From NCBI GenBank assembly GCA_030562195.1, contig CM060199.1, positions 31,950,338-32,014,337 of the forward strand: 64,000 nucleotides of DNA, in the 5' to 3' direction. Positions 25,101 through 35,806 of this stretch are shown here, piece after piece. The notes below the pieces were generated by a model. That model was given only the letters and a program-made list of their open reading frames with translations, ran no database searches and was not told the DNA's origin. A program made the position numbers and the translations under genes. Source of the DNA: Nipponacmea schrenckii (lineage: Eukaryota > Mollusca > Gastropoda > Lottiidae). Each line of letters begins with the position of its first letter. Within the stretch, counting starts at the first letter, position 1.

Positions 25101-27159
25101 TCAATATTACTGCACATGCTTAAAACGTGAAATCTGCGTCAGTGGTATGTTGTCATTTTTAAATGCAATTTCTTTGTTACAACCTGGTGACTAAAAGGTA
25201 TTTCTCCAAGTAGATTTGAACAGACAAGATAGCCGAGAACGGTTTTAGACCACTTGAATTCTCTGCAATGTGATGAGTACACTATTTACATGTATAATCA
25301 TCATATATATATATATATTTTTTAAAATTTAGTAATAAGTATATTATAAGTATTTTATTCTAATTTTATTTGAGAAATTAAGAAACTAATAAACGAATTT
25401 TGGATTTGGGTTATTGGTGACTAGAAAAAGTTATTTGACTAGATCCATGCGTTTAAAAAAAATATATATGAACTGCCATCGAGAGACCTCGGCTTCATTG
25501 GTACCCAACGTTTAGGGGCTTCAGGAAACGAAAATGAGATTACACTGGTAATGTTACTGTCAAATAATCAACTTCAAGACGTAGCTTGTGCCAACGTCGT
25601 AAATATGTAGGCAATACGCGTAACGTAATGTAAAATATGTAATGAAAAAGATAATAATATTGGAATTATGAACTGACTTGATATTAACACATTATAGATA
25701 TCTGTATTACTACTTGATATTGAGTATGATATACCTACATTTTATACACGCACAATGGAAAACATTTCAAATACATGTTAGCCGACGAATATATACAGAT
25801 TTGTATTCGAACATTTGGTTTTTACGAATTTGAACATTACACATCTTAAAGCTGGTAATAGATATACAAACATAACCAAAACACAGTTATCGAATGCCAA
25901 AATAGTTGCCTGTTTAATCGGAAATTTTATATCTAGAAATAAATGTTCTTAACTTATTTGAAAGTTTCAACTAATTTATTTCTGCCGTTCATAAATAGAA
26001 GCCAAAACTATCTTAATGATTTACGTTAACAGTCTTTTTTCGGTTGGTGTCTTAAAATTAATGAAAATTGACAAATTGGAGAGAAATATGTCTCTTACTT
26101 AGACTCTAATTTCCAACTAAAATTATAAACACCAAATTAAGATCAAACTCCTCACTGAACAATATTAGTACAATCCATTTTATAACAAATTTAGATTGAT
26201 AAAATAAATATATTATACAGTAATAAATTGCATATTTGAGAATTATCTTTATGTATCTTTTTTTTATAATGGGAATTTTGCAAACTTCATCTTTAAAAAT
26301 TCACGTCTTCAATCTATGACACTTTTTTGTGTTTTTTTTTATTGCAACAGTAAAAGCTTTTCGTTTTATTCACGAATCGAAGGATTTCTATTAAATGCAC
26401 CACAGTGTCAAAACCGAAATTCAATTTAGTATTGTAGAATTTAATTGATTCTTCAACTTATCGTAGAAATAACAAAGGCCACTATTGAATATTCCATACG
26501 GCTCGTTCTTTCTTGCATGTATCACTACCGTTTTATATTGAATCGATAGACATGATTTAAAAGCCGATGCCCCTTAATGACTTTTCAGTAACTTTTCAAG
26601 GCAAAAGAAACCGGACAGGATCTTATTATACGCAAAAGTGATTCAAATAAATAACATTCGTATGTCAAAACAATAACGTTGGGTATAAATGCATAGAAAA
26701 ACGTTGGCTTTTAAACTTGGCCTATGTAGTAATTATTAAGAAGGTTTTATTTGGAAGAACACCGCTTTGTGATTCCTAACATCTACTGTTTGAGCTGGGT
26801 TGATTTGAAAGGGAATAATGGTCTGTCAAAGTTTTGCTAAAAAGGAGTTCAGTTTTATTCAAATTAGAAACAAGATAATAAACACTTGATGAAGACCATT
26901 GAGCGTAATCAGATTAAAACCAGACAATTTAAGAACAATTTCTTAACGATTTCCGATTTCAAGTCTAATAACAGGAATATATTTTTCTCCGACGTTCTGA
27001 AATCAATATTCAAATCGATTGGAGTGATTTGGTTGGACGATGATTACTAGTGGTGCCAGACTTGTGAAAGAAGCAACCAACTTGATATAAACCTGTCAAG
27101 TGAATTTGTTACAGATGAGTCTTGATTGACATTCTCTTGGATAGATAAAACAGTATGCT
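22141..27159. other. Intergenic, nothing recognised
   Basis: Five kilobases of A+T-rich sequence. I found an (AT)n run at about 25304-25318 and a small hairpin around 23993-24027 (CTAACCCTCGC against GCGAGTAAGGGTT). No coding or RNA gene signal is convincing. Confidence 0.45.
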
Positions 27160-28450
27160 CCATACAGGTATTAGTAGTCATCATATTGCTCTTGATACAC
27201 GAACTGAGTCAGTATGGACCATACGGGTATAACTAGTCATCATACTGCTCTTGATACACAAACTGAGTCAAAATGGTTAATGCAGCTATAACTAGTCATC
27301 ATACTGCTCTTAATACACGAACTGAGTCAGTATGGCTCATACAGATACAACTAGTCACCATACCGCTCTTGATACACGAACTGAGTCAGTATAACTCATA
27401 CAGATATAACTAGTCATCATACTGCTCTTGATACACGACGAACTGAGTCAGTATGTTTCATGCAGGTATGGCTACATCATAGTTATCTTAAAACACGAAC
27501 TGAGTCAGTATGGTTCATACAGATATTGCTACATCATAGTGCTCTTGATACACGAACTGAGTCAGTATGTTTCATACAGGTATTGCTACATCAGAGTGCT
27601 CTTGATACACGAACTGAGTCAGTATGGACCATACGGGTATTTTCATTCAGAATTCTGCTCTTATAACAGGAACGGGGTCAGTATGGCTCATACAGATATA
27701 ACTAGTCACCATACCGCTCTTAATACACAAACTGAGTCATTATGGTTCATGCAGATATAACTAGTCATCATACTGCTCTTGATACACGACGAACTGAGTC
27801 AGTATGTTCCATGCAGGTATGGCTACATCACAGTTCTCTTAAAACACGAACTGAGTCAGTATGGTTCACACAGATATTGCTACATCATAGTGCTCTTGAT
27901 ACACGAACTGAGTCAGTATGTTTCATACAGGTATTGCTACATCATAGTGCTCTTGATACACAAACTGAGTCAGTATGGAGCATATAGGGATTTTCAGTCA
28001 GAATTCTGCTCTAATAACAGGAACGGGGTCAGTATGGGTCATACAGATATAACTAGTCACCATACCGCTCTTGATACACAAACTGAGTCATTATGGTTCA
28101 TACAGATATTGCTACATCATAGTGCTCTTGATACACGAACTGAATCAGTATGTTTCATACAGGTATTGCTATATCATAGTGCTCTTGATACACAAACTGA
28201 GTCAGTATGGAGCATACAGATATTGCTACATCATAGTGCTCTTGATACACGAACTGTGTCAGTATGCTTCATACAGGTATTGCTACATCATAGTGCTCTT
28301 GAAACACCAACTGAGTCAGCATGGTTTATACAGATATTGCTACATCATACTGCTCTTGATACACGAACTGAGTCAGTATGTTTCATACTGATATTGTCAT
28401 ACCGCTCTTGATACACAAACTGATTCAATATGGTTCATACATCATGTTGG
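27160..28450 (+). repeat. Tandem array, 57/59-bp units with 351-bp higher-order period
   Basis: About 22 units share the core GATACACGAACTGAGTCAGT. Two unit types alternate: a 59-bp type with ATAACTAGTCATCATACTGC and a 57-bp type with ATTGCTACATCATAGTGCTC. Two landmarks recur exactly 351 bp apart: CACGACGAACTG (27430 and 27781 regions) and AGGAACGGGGTCAG (27668 and 28019), showing that a block of about six units was duplicated. Both 57 and 351 are multiples of three, which keeps forward frames of up to 210 codons open. Their products are repetitive, have no start context or domain, and look like by-products. Confidence 0.9.
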
Positions 28451-29415
28451 TTGTTACCTATAAAAGTACTGATTTCATGGAGTCACGTGATAGAACACTC
28501 ATTTTATTTCCCTGCTGGATAGTTTTAAGTGTAATCTGTATAATTGTTTACTCTTTAAATTTCCCGATAAGTCGACTTATTGCATTACGTAATTCCTCAA
28601 TTTGATTCAGTAGAGCCCATAGCCAGTGCAATCACTTGTGAACTAATGATGTTCGTGGTTATTGAAATGCAAGATGGTGTGAGGTCATTAAGTGAGATGT
28701 ATTCAGTTCTATTTCACTGATTTATTCTTTTATCAGTCGCGAAACCTCTTTCACTTTCAGGGTGATTGATAAATTAGTTAAAATTCTGTCATCTACACTG
28801 TCTGTTTTATTTATTCTTAGTCTCGGGGTCCGAACAGTGTAAATGATAAGATGTAAAGCCAAGTCTTTATCCTCAAGTCACTGTGCGTTAATTCATTAAT
28901 TTAGAATTGAAGATACAGTCTAGATATTCAATGTAAATTGCATCGAATCCTTTTGAAAAGGTGAAAGTCGTTGAAAGTTTCACAAAAAATGTGTGATATC
29001 GGAGCTCTGTCATCTTCAATTCTGATCAAGTTTGAAACGATTTCCGATTGTACACCCCAACGTGCCTATAGATAACTATAGGTTTAGACTTACGGTTTGC
29101 TCTTCAGGTCCTCGCCTACTGAAAACTGTATTCGTATTCAGCATATTATATACTTTACATTTATTGCACGAAATTGCTCCCGATTTATAACCCTTCTTAC
29201 GATCTTGTAATAAGAGTGAAGACTCGTTTTGTCATCATGAAGCCTTTTTGTTCAATCATTCTGTATTTCCTCTATATCAGTGGTTCCTAACCTTGTGGAT
29301 CCAATTGCTCTCTTGAGAAAAAAATTCTAAGCCATTCACCCCTAGTACTGTAAAACACTACTAGAAACTAAAAAAGAAGAACACGTAGGGATGTAATGAC
29401 CCTTTCAGCGTGAAA
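28451..29415. other. Intergenic with possible hAT end
   Basis: Mostly featureless. CAGTGGTTCCTAACCTTG at 29279-29296 resembles a hAT-type transposon end, but no matching opposite end was found; a SINE lies just downstream. Confidence 0.35.
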
Positions 29416-29750
29416 AATGAAATGAAATCAAAGGAGTTTTACGACCTACTCTTCTGCACTTTATGGGCTAATAAAGACGGAGAACGCCATGTAGTGTTCA
29501 AAGGGGGAAATGAAAGGACATTAGTTTTAGCCAACTCTTTTGCGATTTTCAACTGTTGAGGGTAATTAAACTTGCACAGCCTGTAGCACACGGGGCCCTT
29601 GTTTATTGTCTTATCCTAACGACTCGACGTTTTTTCCATGCCAGTCCCTCCGACCTGCATCACTGACATGAGGAAACTGGGCTGAAAAATCCGAAAATTG
29701 ATCTCGAACTTTGCCGGGATTGATTCCGAACCTCCCTTCAGTGTGTAACC
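29416..29750 (-). mobile_element. tRNA-derived SINE, copy D (near full length)
   Basis: Minus-strand SINE with a box B-like GGTTCGGAATCAATCCCGGC (about 29712-29731), then GTTCGAGATCAA, GTTTCCTCATGTCAGTGATG, CGGAGGGACTGGCATGG, GTGTGCTACAGGCTGTGCA and the 3' block GAAGAGTAGGTCGTAAAACTCC. It ends in TTTGATTTCATTTCATTT. It keeps the segments deleted in the 4196-4440 copy. Confidence 0.8.
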
Positions 29751-30692
29751 TTGTGCTAAATGTTCTTGAAGGGGTCTATAAGGCATAGAAAGCTACGACC
29801 AGATTGGTTCTTTTCCTTAAGAATTGGGGAAAATTGTAAATTCCTTTAAAACGTCAATAAACAAGTCTTCTTTGACAAGACTTCTCTGATTAAAATTATT
29901 TAACGAGATGCTGATTTGGACCCCAGTGTGATGTTACCTCGCCAGTGTAAGTATTATCTTGTTATCTTGATTTTATTCACTGCGTCTGAAAAAGCGTCTT
30001 GAGTAGAATAGGAAGTTCAACGAGTAAAGAACAAAGCCTCTACATGAATGACTGCGACAATTGAATTATGGTCTAATCACTTGGTCAGAATGGCCTCTCG
30101 CAATGTACTTATATAACCAAGGTACATTATTCTTTCATAACCAGAAGTTTTTCTAGACTTTCGTCCGTATGCGATTTTATGAGCGATAGTCAACATATTA
30201 ACTGAAGCAATTGAATTGGGTCGTTAACTATCACTGATTAATCAGTGGTCAATCACTGGTCATCAATAAGTTATTTCCGACACAAGACACTAAAAAAATG
30301 GACAGTCAATTTATCTTGCCGTGGCGGCGAAAATGTGAAAGGTGAAATTGATGTATGTGAGTGATCCGAGGGAATATTTTGATCATAAATTGTTTCCTGT
30401 TTACTATTATTATTCTAATAACACTTATGCTTAATTAAACATGGTTTCATCGACATCATTATTCTAAAACCCGTAATCTCGTTCCTGTTTCCTACCTACG
30501 CTTTTGTTTAAAGTAGAAACTGATGACCTCTCCCCGTTCGTTTGCGATAACACCTTGGGGTGACCAAGGGCAACAGTCCTACAGTCTGTGTACTATACTT
30601 AGGGATATCTATCTTGCTTGTAATTACCTTAAGGGATGACCTTTTGTATACACCCAGCAATACCTAGGATAGCCTGTCGTCTACTGCCAATA
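29751..30692. other. Intergenic, nothing recognised
   Basis: Contains a perfect 16-bp palindrome CACTGATTAATCAGTG at 30232-30247. Nothing else stands out. Confidence 0.45.
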
Positions 30693-32370
30693 ATATGTTT
30701 AATAATAATAATAATAATAATAATTTATTTCATATATATAAGCCTTGCGGCCCAAAGTACATTTACAAATAGACTTTAATTTATGATTTGATTTAGTTAG
30801 AATATTACAATCAAGGTGATTGTGTTGAACATGTCTGTATTTACAATATGGTTATATTTTATTTACATAATGTTAGATTCATTGTTTTCTATATATTTAC
30901 AATATGACGATATTTTACATGTATATTACATGTACATTATTTTCATACCGAGTAGCTCGATTTACTTTAGGTCATTTACACTCTTGGTCCTAAGCATACA
31001 TGCGTGGTAAATATATTTCGATAGATTTAGATTTACAGTGGGGTTACAACTGGACATAAGTCTAATGTAATCATTATATGTACATAATTTACATTTAGGT
31101 ACTTTGTTCTAAAGTCATGAAATTTTGAACATCTTACGACGAAATAATAGTCATCAATCTCACCTAAGGTACATAATTTACATGTTCTGTTTTCCATCGG
31201 TATATTTAACCATTTCCCGAATGTCGCCATAAAACCGATTGCCCCACATCTAAGCTTACTTAATGCACGCTTATATTTTGATATACATACAGAATATAGA
31301 TATTTTTCAGGCTGTAATAGGGTTTTATATTGACAATAACTTGATAGCCGTGAATTTTCGGTGATTTGGATATGCCATTCCTGTTCACAACAATCTGATA
31401 ATCTTTGTCTAAAGAGCGATATAAACATTTGAGTGTTACCGACTGACTGTGATATCCATGCATAACCTAGCCCAAAGTTGAACAACAGTGCTTTTACATT
31501 CGTTGCCCATGTTTTTCGCCCTGCTAAATCTAGATTGAATAACATAGAGTGCACATTTTTGGCAATCTACAATCATCCATAGTCAATAATTTGGTCCAAT
31601 ATTTTAGACATTTAACATAATAAACTGTACAAATTGGTAATCCACCACACTCACCGAAGACAGCTGCATTACATGAATATTTAGGTAATTTTAATATAAA
31701 TTTAAGAAATTTAATTTGCACATTCTCAATTTTTGGACTATATGTATGACCCCATATTTCCGCACCGTAGGTCAAAATCGGAACTACCATTTTATCAAAC
31801 ATTTCTAGACCAACATCTATAGATATACCACCACATTTCCTGTCTACACATTTTAATATATTCAAGACCTTTTCACACTGGATGGCAAGAGTTTCTTTAC
31901 TTTTTGTCCAGATTAATTTTGGGGTAAACATTATCCCTAAATATTTATAGTGGGTCACTGTTTCAATATTTATACCTCTATAAGACCAATGTTCATAGTT
32001 TCATAAGGGACCACCGTTTCTAAAGACTATGATTTTGGTTTTTTGTTTATTAATGGTCATACCGTACTTTTCACAAAAAGCGTCAACACATCTAATTTGG
32101 TGTTGCAGGTTAAATACGGTGTCTGCTATATTTCCAATGTCATCAGCAAATAACAGTGAAAACGTGTTTGGGAATTTTTCTGATATGTAAATGCCTTTAC
32201 ATTCAGATACACTCAACTTAGTAACATATTCATTTATAAACATAGAAAACAGAAGTGGACTAAGCATGCACCCCTGGCGAGTGCCTATATTGCAGTCGAA
32301 GAAACCTGTTAGCCCACCATCGGTGCAAACACATGACTTACATTTATCATACATATTTGTGTTTGGATCT
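30693..32370 (-). pseudogene. Non-LTR retrotransposon (LINE), 5'-truncated and broken
   Basis: Read on the minus strand. The remaining reverse transcriptase palm (32001-32354) has GTRQGCMLSPLLFS at residues 24-37 and the catalytic FADD at 69-72 (FADD in place of the more common YADD). One in-frame TGA at 32001-32003 interrupts it; the same frame resumes at once and runs to 31530 (thumb-like HYKYLGI and ILTYGAEIWG). A frameshift near 31545 moves the rest to another frame (31033-31554), which ends in a zinc-knuckle-like CKLC...RC (C125, C128, C142). The 3' end is a (TTA)n tail at about 30694-30723. The endonuclease and fingers are missing. Clade not assigned; CR1/L2/Jockey-like elements carry similar C-terminal knuckles. 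Confidence 0.85.
30694..30723 (+). repeat. (AAT)n microsatellite, LINE 3' tail
   Basis: About nine AAT units, which read as (TTA)n at the 3' end of the minus-strand LINE, right after its non-coding GGGCCGCAAGGCTTATAT block. It marks the 3' boundary of the insertion. Confidence 0.85.
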
Positions 32371-32384
32371 CATCAGCTTGCAAT

Positions 32385-33085
32385 ATCCTTTTGGGGTGAC
32401 CTCCTTTTGGGGTGACCTGTCTTCTACTTCTAACAGTACATTGGATGTTACGTTGTCTGCTTGCAATATCACTCTTAGATGACCTGTTTTTGCTTGCATT
32501 AATATCTTTGGTTGACCTGTCTTCTGCAAGCAATTGCACCTTGGGATGACCTGTCTACTGCTTGCAATAAGATCTTTGGTTGACCTTTCTTCTGAAAGCA
32601 ATTGCACCTTGGGATGACCTGTCTACTGCTTGCAATAAGATCTTTGTTTGACCTTTCTTCTGAAGTAATTGCACCTTGGGATGACCTGTCTTCTGCTTGC
32701 AATAAGATCTTTCGTTGACCTGTCTTCTGCAAGCAATTGCACCTTGGGATGACCTGTCTTCTGCTTGCAATAACACATTTTGTTGACCTTTCTTCTGAAA
32801 GTAATTGCACCATGGGATGACTTGTCTTCTGCTTGCAATAAGATCTTTGGTTGACCTATCTTCTGCAAGTTATTGCACGATGGGATGGCCTGTCTTCTGC
32901 TTGCAATAAGATCTTTGGTTGACCTATCTTCTGCAAGTAATCGCACCATGGGATGACTTGTCTTCTGCTTGCAATAAGATCTTTGGTTGACCTATCTTCT
33001 GCAAGTTATTGCACCATGGGATGACTTGTCTTCTGCTTGCAATAATATCTTTGGATGACCTGTCTTCTGCTTGATGTCTATAGTA
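32385..33085 (+). repeat. Tandem array, 68-bp composite unit, about ten copies
   Basis: Each 68-bp unit has two related halves: TTGCAATAAGATCTTTGGTTGACC, then TCTTCTGCAAG, followed by ATTGCACCTTGGGATGACC and TCTTCTGC. Spacing is exact in the right part (TTGCAATAAG at 32833 and 32901). Several antisense frames of 70-108 codons are repeat by-products. The array abuts the truncated 5' end of the LINE at about 32370-32385. Confidence 0.9.
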
Positions 33086-33384
33086 AATTTTGCTATTGTA
33101 CTAATGCAGTCATAAAATGAATATTAAATTATTTATAAATTAGTATCAGATAAACATCCTAATTTGATTATTATTAATATCAATCAGGTCATTAACAAGA
33201 CAATTTGGGAGAGCAAATTTATTTTATTCATATATTATTCATTACAGATTGATAATATTTGAATTGAAAAAAGAAAAAAATCGAAAATACATAACATCTC
33301 AATATACATGGTTAGCCAATTATATCATGCGGATTTGCGAATGAAATCAATTCACGACCCATTATGTAATTATAATTAATTTTA
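33086..33384. other. Intergenic, nothing recognised
   Basis: A+T-rich spacer. Confidence 0.4.
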
Positions 33385-33540
33385 GGGGCCGTATTCTTAA
33401 AAACTTAAGATACAATCAAGATTTTAAGAAATGCAGTTATGCGATGGATGATAAAACCATATTTAAAACAGGGTTAGTGATTGTCCATTCAAATGGCTGA
33501 AAACCTAATTCATCTTTAGTTGAATTTTCAAGAATAAGCG
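33385..33540. mobile_element. Possible short inverted-repeat element
   Basis: The left end GGGGCCGTATTCTTAAAAAC and the right end (reverse complement CGCTTATTCTTGAAAATTC) form an imperfect terminal inverted repeat about 155 bp apart. No target duplication is evident. Confidence 0.3.
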
Positions 33541-34028
33541 TAATAATTGTAAGCCTGCGATGCATTATTAGTCAAAGAATATTGTTATTCGAAGCAAAGC
33601 ATTAATTCACTACCTCTCAATAAGAAATACTAGTAATACTTCGCAGACTCTTTTGACTAATACTACGACGTTTATAACTATCCTCTATTTTTGTCCTCCA
33701 TTGTGCCCCGTACGAATTAATCCTACTGTTTCACCCCGTCAATTTCTCCATATATCTCTCTTATAAATTTTTAATATCCAGATTTAATCGATATGTAAAG
33801 ACAGTAATCGGTTAGAGATTGCAAGGTGGCTATCTATAATAAGTCTTCGGTGTACTGTAATTTGAAATAATTCACGGAGGTACAATTAGTTCTGTTAAGG
33901 GAGCAATACTGTTCTTCTTATATCATTTTAAATTGATGTTAAAAAAGGTTCCCAACCCAACAATAGGTCTGCCAGGAGAAAACGCACATGCCACGGTTAT
34001 TGTGAAATAGAGCTAATGGGAGTAACGC

Positions 34029-34059
<31 letters not shown>

Positions 34060-35504
34060 GCTGCTCTTTGTCTGCTCAAATAAAGTATAAAGTATATCAC
34101 AACTAGTCATTCTATTATTGTCAGATCTCTTTAATTGGGTTCTCTCACGCAAAGCTAAGATTTCCTAAAGGAAAGACACAACAAATTTGAAAGTCCTCTA
34201 TACAAAGTCAGAACAGATACCTGCCATTGTTCATAAAGATGTGTTAATGTATAGTAGCTGTATGGCATTATCAAATCTTAATACTTACTACTGCCTAATT
34301 AATGAGGTTGGTCAGACATTCTACCTGCAAGGCATTCTTTTTCCATCTTAACCAATTAGTACATAGATTGACCACTACAATGTTATAGCAGGTCAAGAAT
34401 TATACCCTGGTATATAGCACTAATTGAATGGCGGTTAATTGCCGGTAAAAAATGATAAGATATCTGAAAGGAAATAACAGGTGATGTCAATGAAGTAGTA
34501 ATTTATTTTTTGAACTAGTAACAGCAAATTTCCGCCATCTTGATAATGCATGTAGGCGTATAGAAGCTGAGCTTAAAAGCCTATATTCCACATAAATCCC
34601 AGGTAAATATTATTTCGTTTCCATAATTCCTGATGTATAAGTACATTCAACTAGTCTAATCATGTGGTTATCTTGAAATAATGGAAAAAAATAATGATGG
34701 CGTGCCAATGGCTCACTTCTTAAATACGCTACGATCTTGTAGCTGTTAACTTGCAATTAATTGAAATACCACATGTTGAGAGAGACGTGTTAACAGGATG
34801 AAGAATATCATGTGAATTCAAACTTAACAACGATAAAACATTGATAACGCTGGTATAAAAACGTAAATTGATGGATTATGTACAGGATTTATGTTAAAAC
34901 TATAAATCGAAAGTTTGGTTATTGACTTCATATAAAAAAAAAAAAATTATATCACTGGTATCGGAAAGTCATTTAAATTCTTATACTGATCTGCTTGACC
35001 ATACGCCTACACGCTAATATTTGTCAGCTCAGACAAGTTATTACTACTTAATAAAGCGGTCAGTAGATATTCATTTGAATGCATTGATTTCTACTTCGTT
35101 TCATTGAATTAAGCATGAATAGAGAGAGAATCAATTGCCCTATATTACATGCACGGCTACTGATGTAAATCATGTTTTCGTAATGCTTAATACAAAAACA
35201 AAAGCTTTTGCTTCCGCACAGCCATAACATACTTTCAACTGATTATCGGTGTACCTGTTCATATAAAGAGATGTACATATTATGACATAGTTCATGACAA
35301 GATATACGCCTTGCATTGAATAATTAACTAACGTTACAATAGTTGACGTATATAAATGACTTTAAATGAATCCCTTTATTTAAGATTGAATATGTCTGGA
35401 ATTACTGACAGCAAATTACGATGTGATAACTAAATCTAAAATCCTATACGATGAAAATAAATGAAAATCCTACCAATTCATTTGTGGGGCAAACATTTGC
35501 GATC
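33541..35504. other. Intergenic with a 25-bp A run
   Basis: A pure A tract at 34029-34053 might be a retroposon tail, but no recognisable element precedes it. The rest is A+T-rich without a supported feature. Confidence 0.4.
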
Positions 35505-35806
35505 AATGGTATAGATTGATAGATAGATTATTCTCTTATACGACCCCTGTTAAGAGGTGAGAAATACAAATATATGTTTAACAATGTTATCAATTAGATG
35601 ATTTATTGTCATTTAGAAAGTGGTGTTGCAACAATATTTTCGTTATTGGGAGGGATAACACTTTCTTGATATAGCACAGATTCTAGTGCTGAAAATTGGC
35701 TGAGACCCGTACGGGTTTCGAACCAGCGATCTCAGAGTCAGGCACCTAATCGCCAGCAATATATGTCAACCGTCTTGACCACTCGGCCAACGGACCCTCC
35801 ACAAAA
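35505..35806 (-). mobile_element. tRNA-like SINE with (TCTA)-type tail
   Basis: Read on the minus strand, the head holds a textbook polymerase III box A, TGGCCGAGTGG (about 35783-35793), and a box B-like GGTTCGAAACC (about 35714-35724), as in a Leu/Ser-type tRNA with extra sequence between the boxes. A tRNA-unrelated body follows, ending in AATCTATCTATCAATCTATA (about 35512-35531). It is not a functional tRNA: the distance between boxes is too long for a simple cloverleaf. This family is unrelated to the 743-1120 SINE. Confidence 0.6.

Noticed and set aside
27779..28411. 210-codon repetitive forward frame
   Set aside because: It is explained by the 57-bp satellite; overlapping forward frames are equally open, which argues against coding.
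27160..28450. CRISPR-like alternation of conserved core and variable segments
   Set aside because: The variable parts are themselves repeated variants and the sequence is eukaryotic; this is a satellite, not an array of spacers.
29279..29345. hAT-like end CAGTGGTTCCTAACCTTG
   Set aside because: No matching opposite end or target duplication was found; kept only as a note in the surrounding region.
32309..32949. Several overlapping minus-strand frames rich in EDRSTKDLIASRRQ-like repeats
   Set aside because: They are by-products of the 68-bp tandem array; different frames are open in different units.
34029..34053. Pure 25-bp A run as a retroposon tail
   Set aside because: The preceding 150 bp matches nothing else in the window and no target duplication is visible.
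35700..35806. Possible functional tRNA gene on the minus strand
   Set aside because: Box A and box B are present, but the spacing is too long for a cloverleaf and the sequence continues into a SINE body with a tail.
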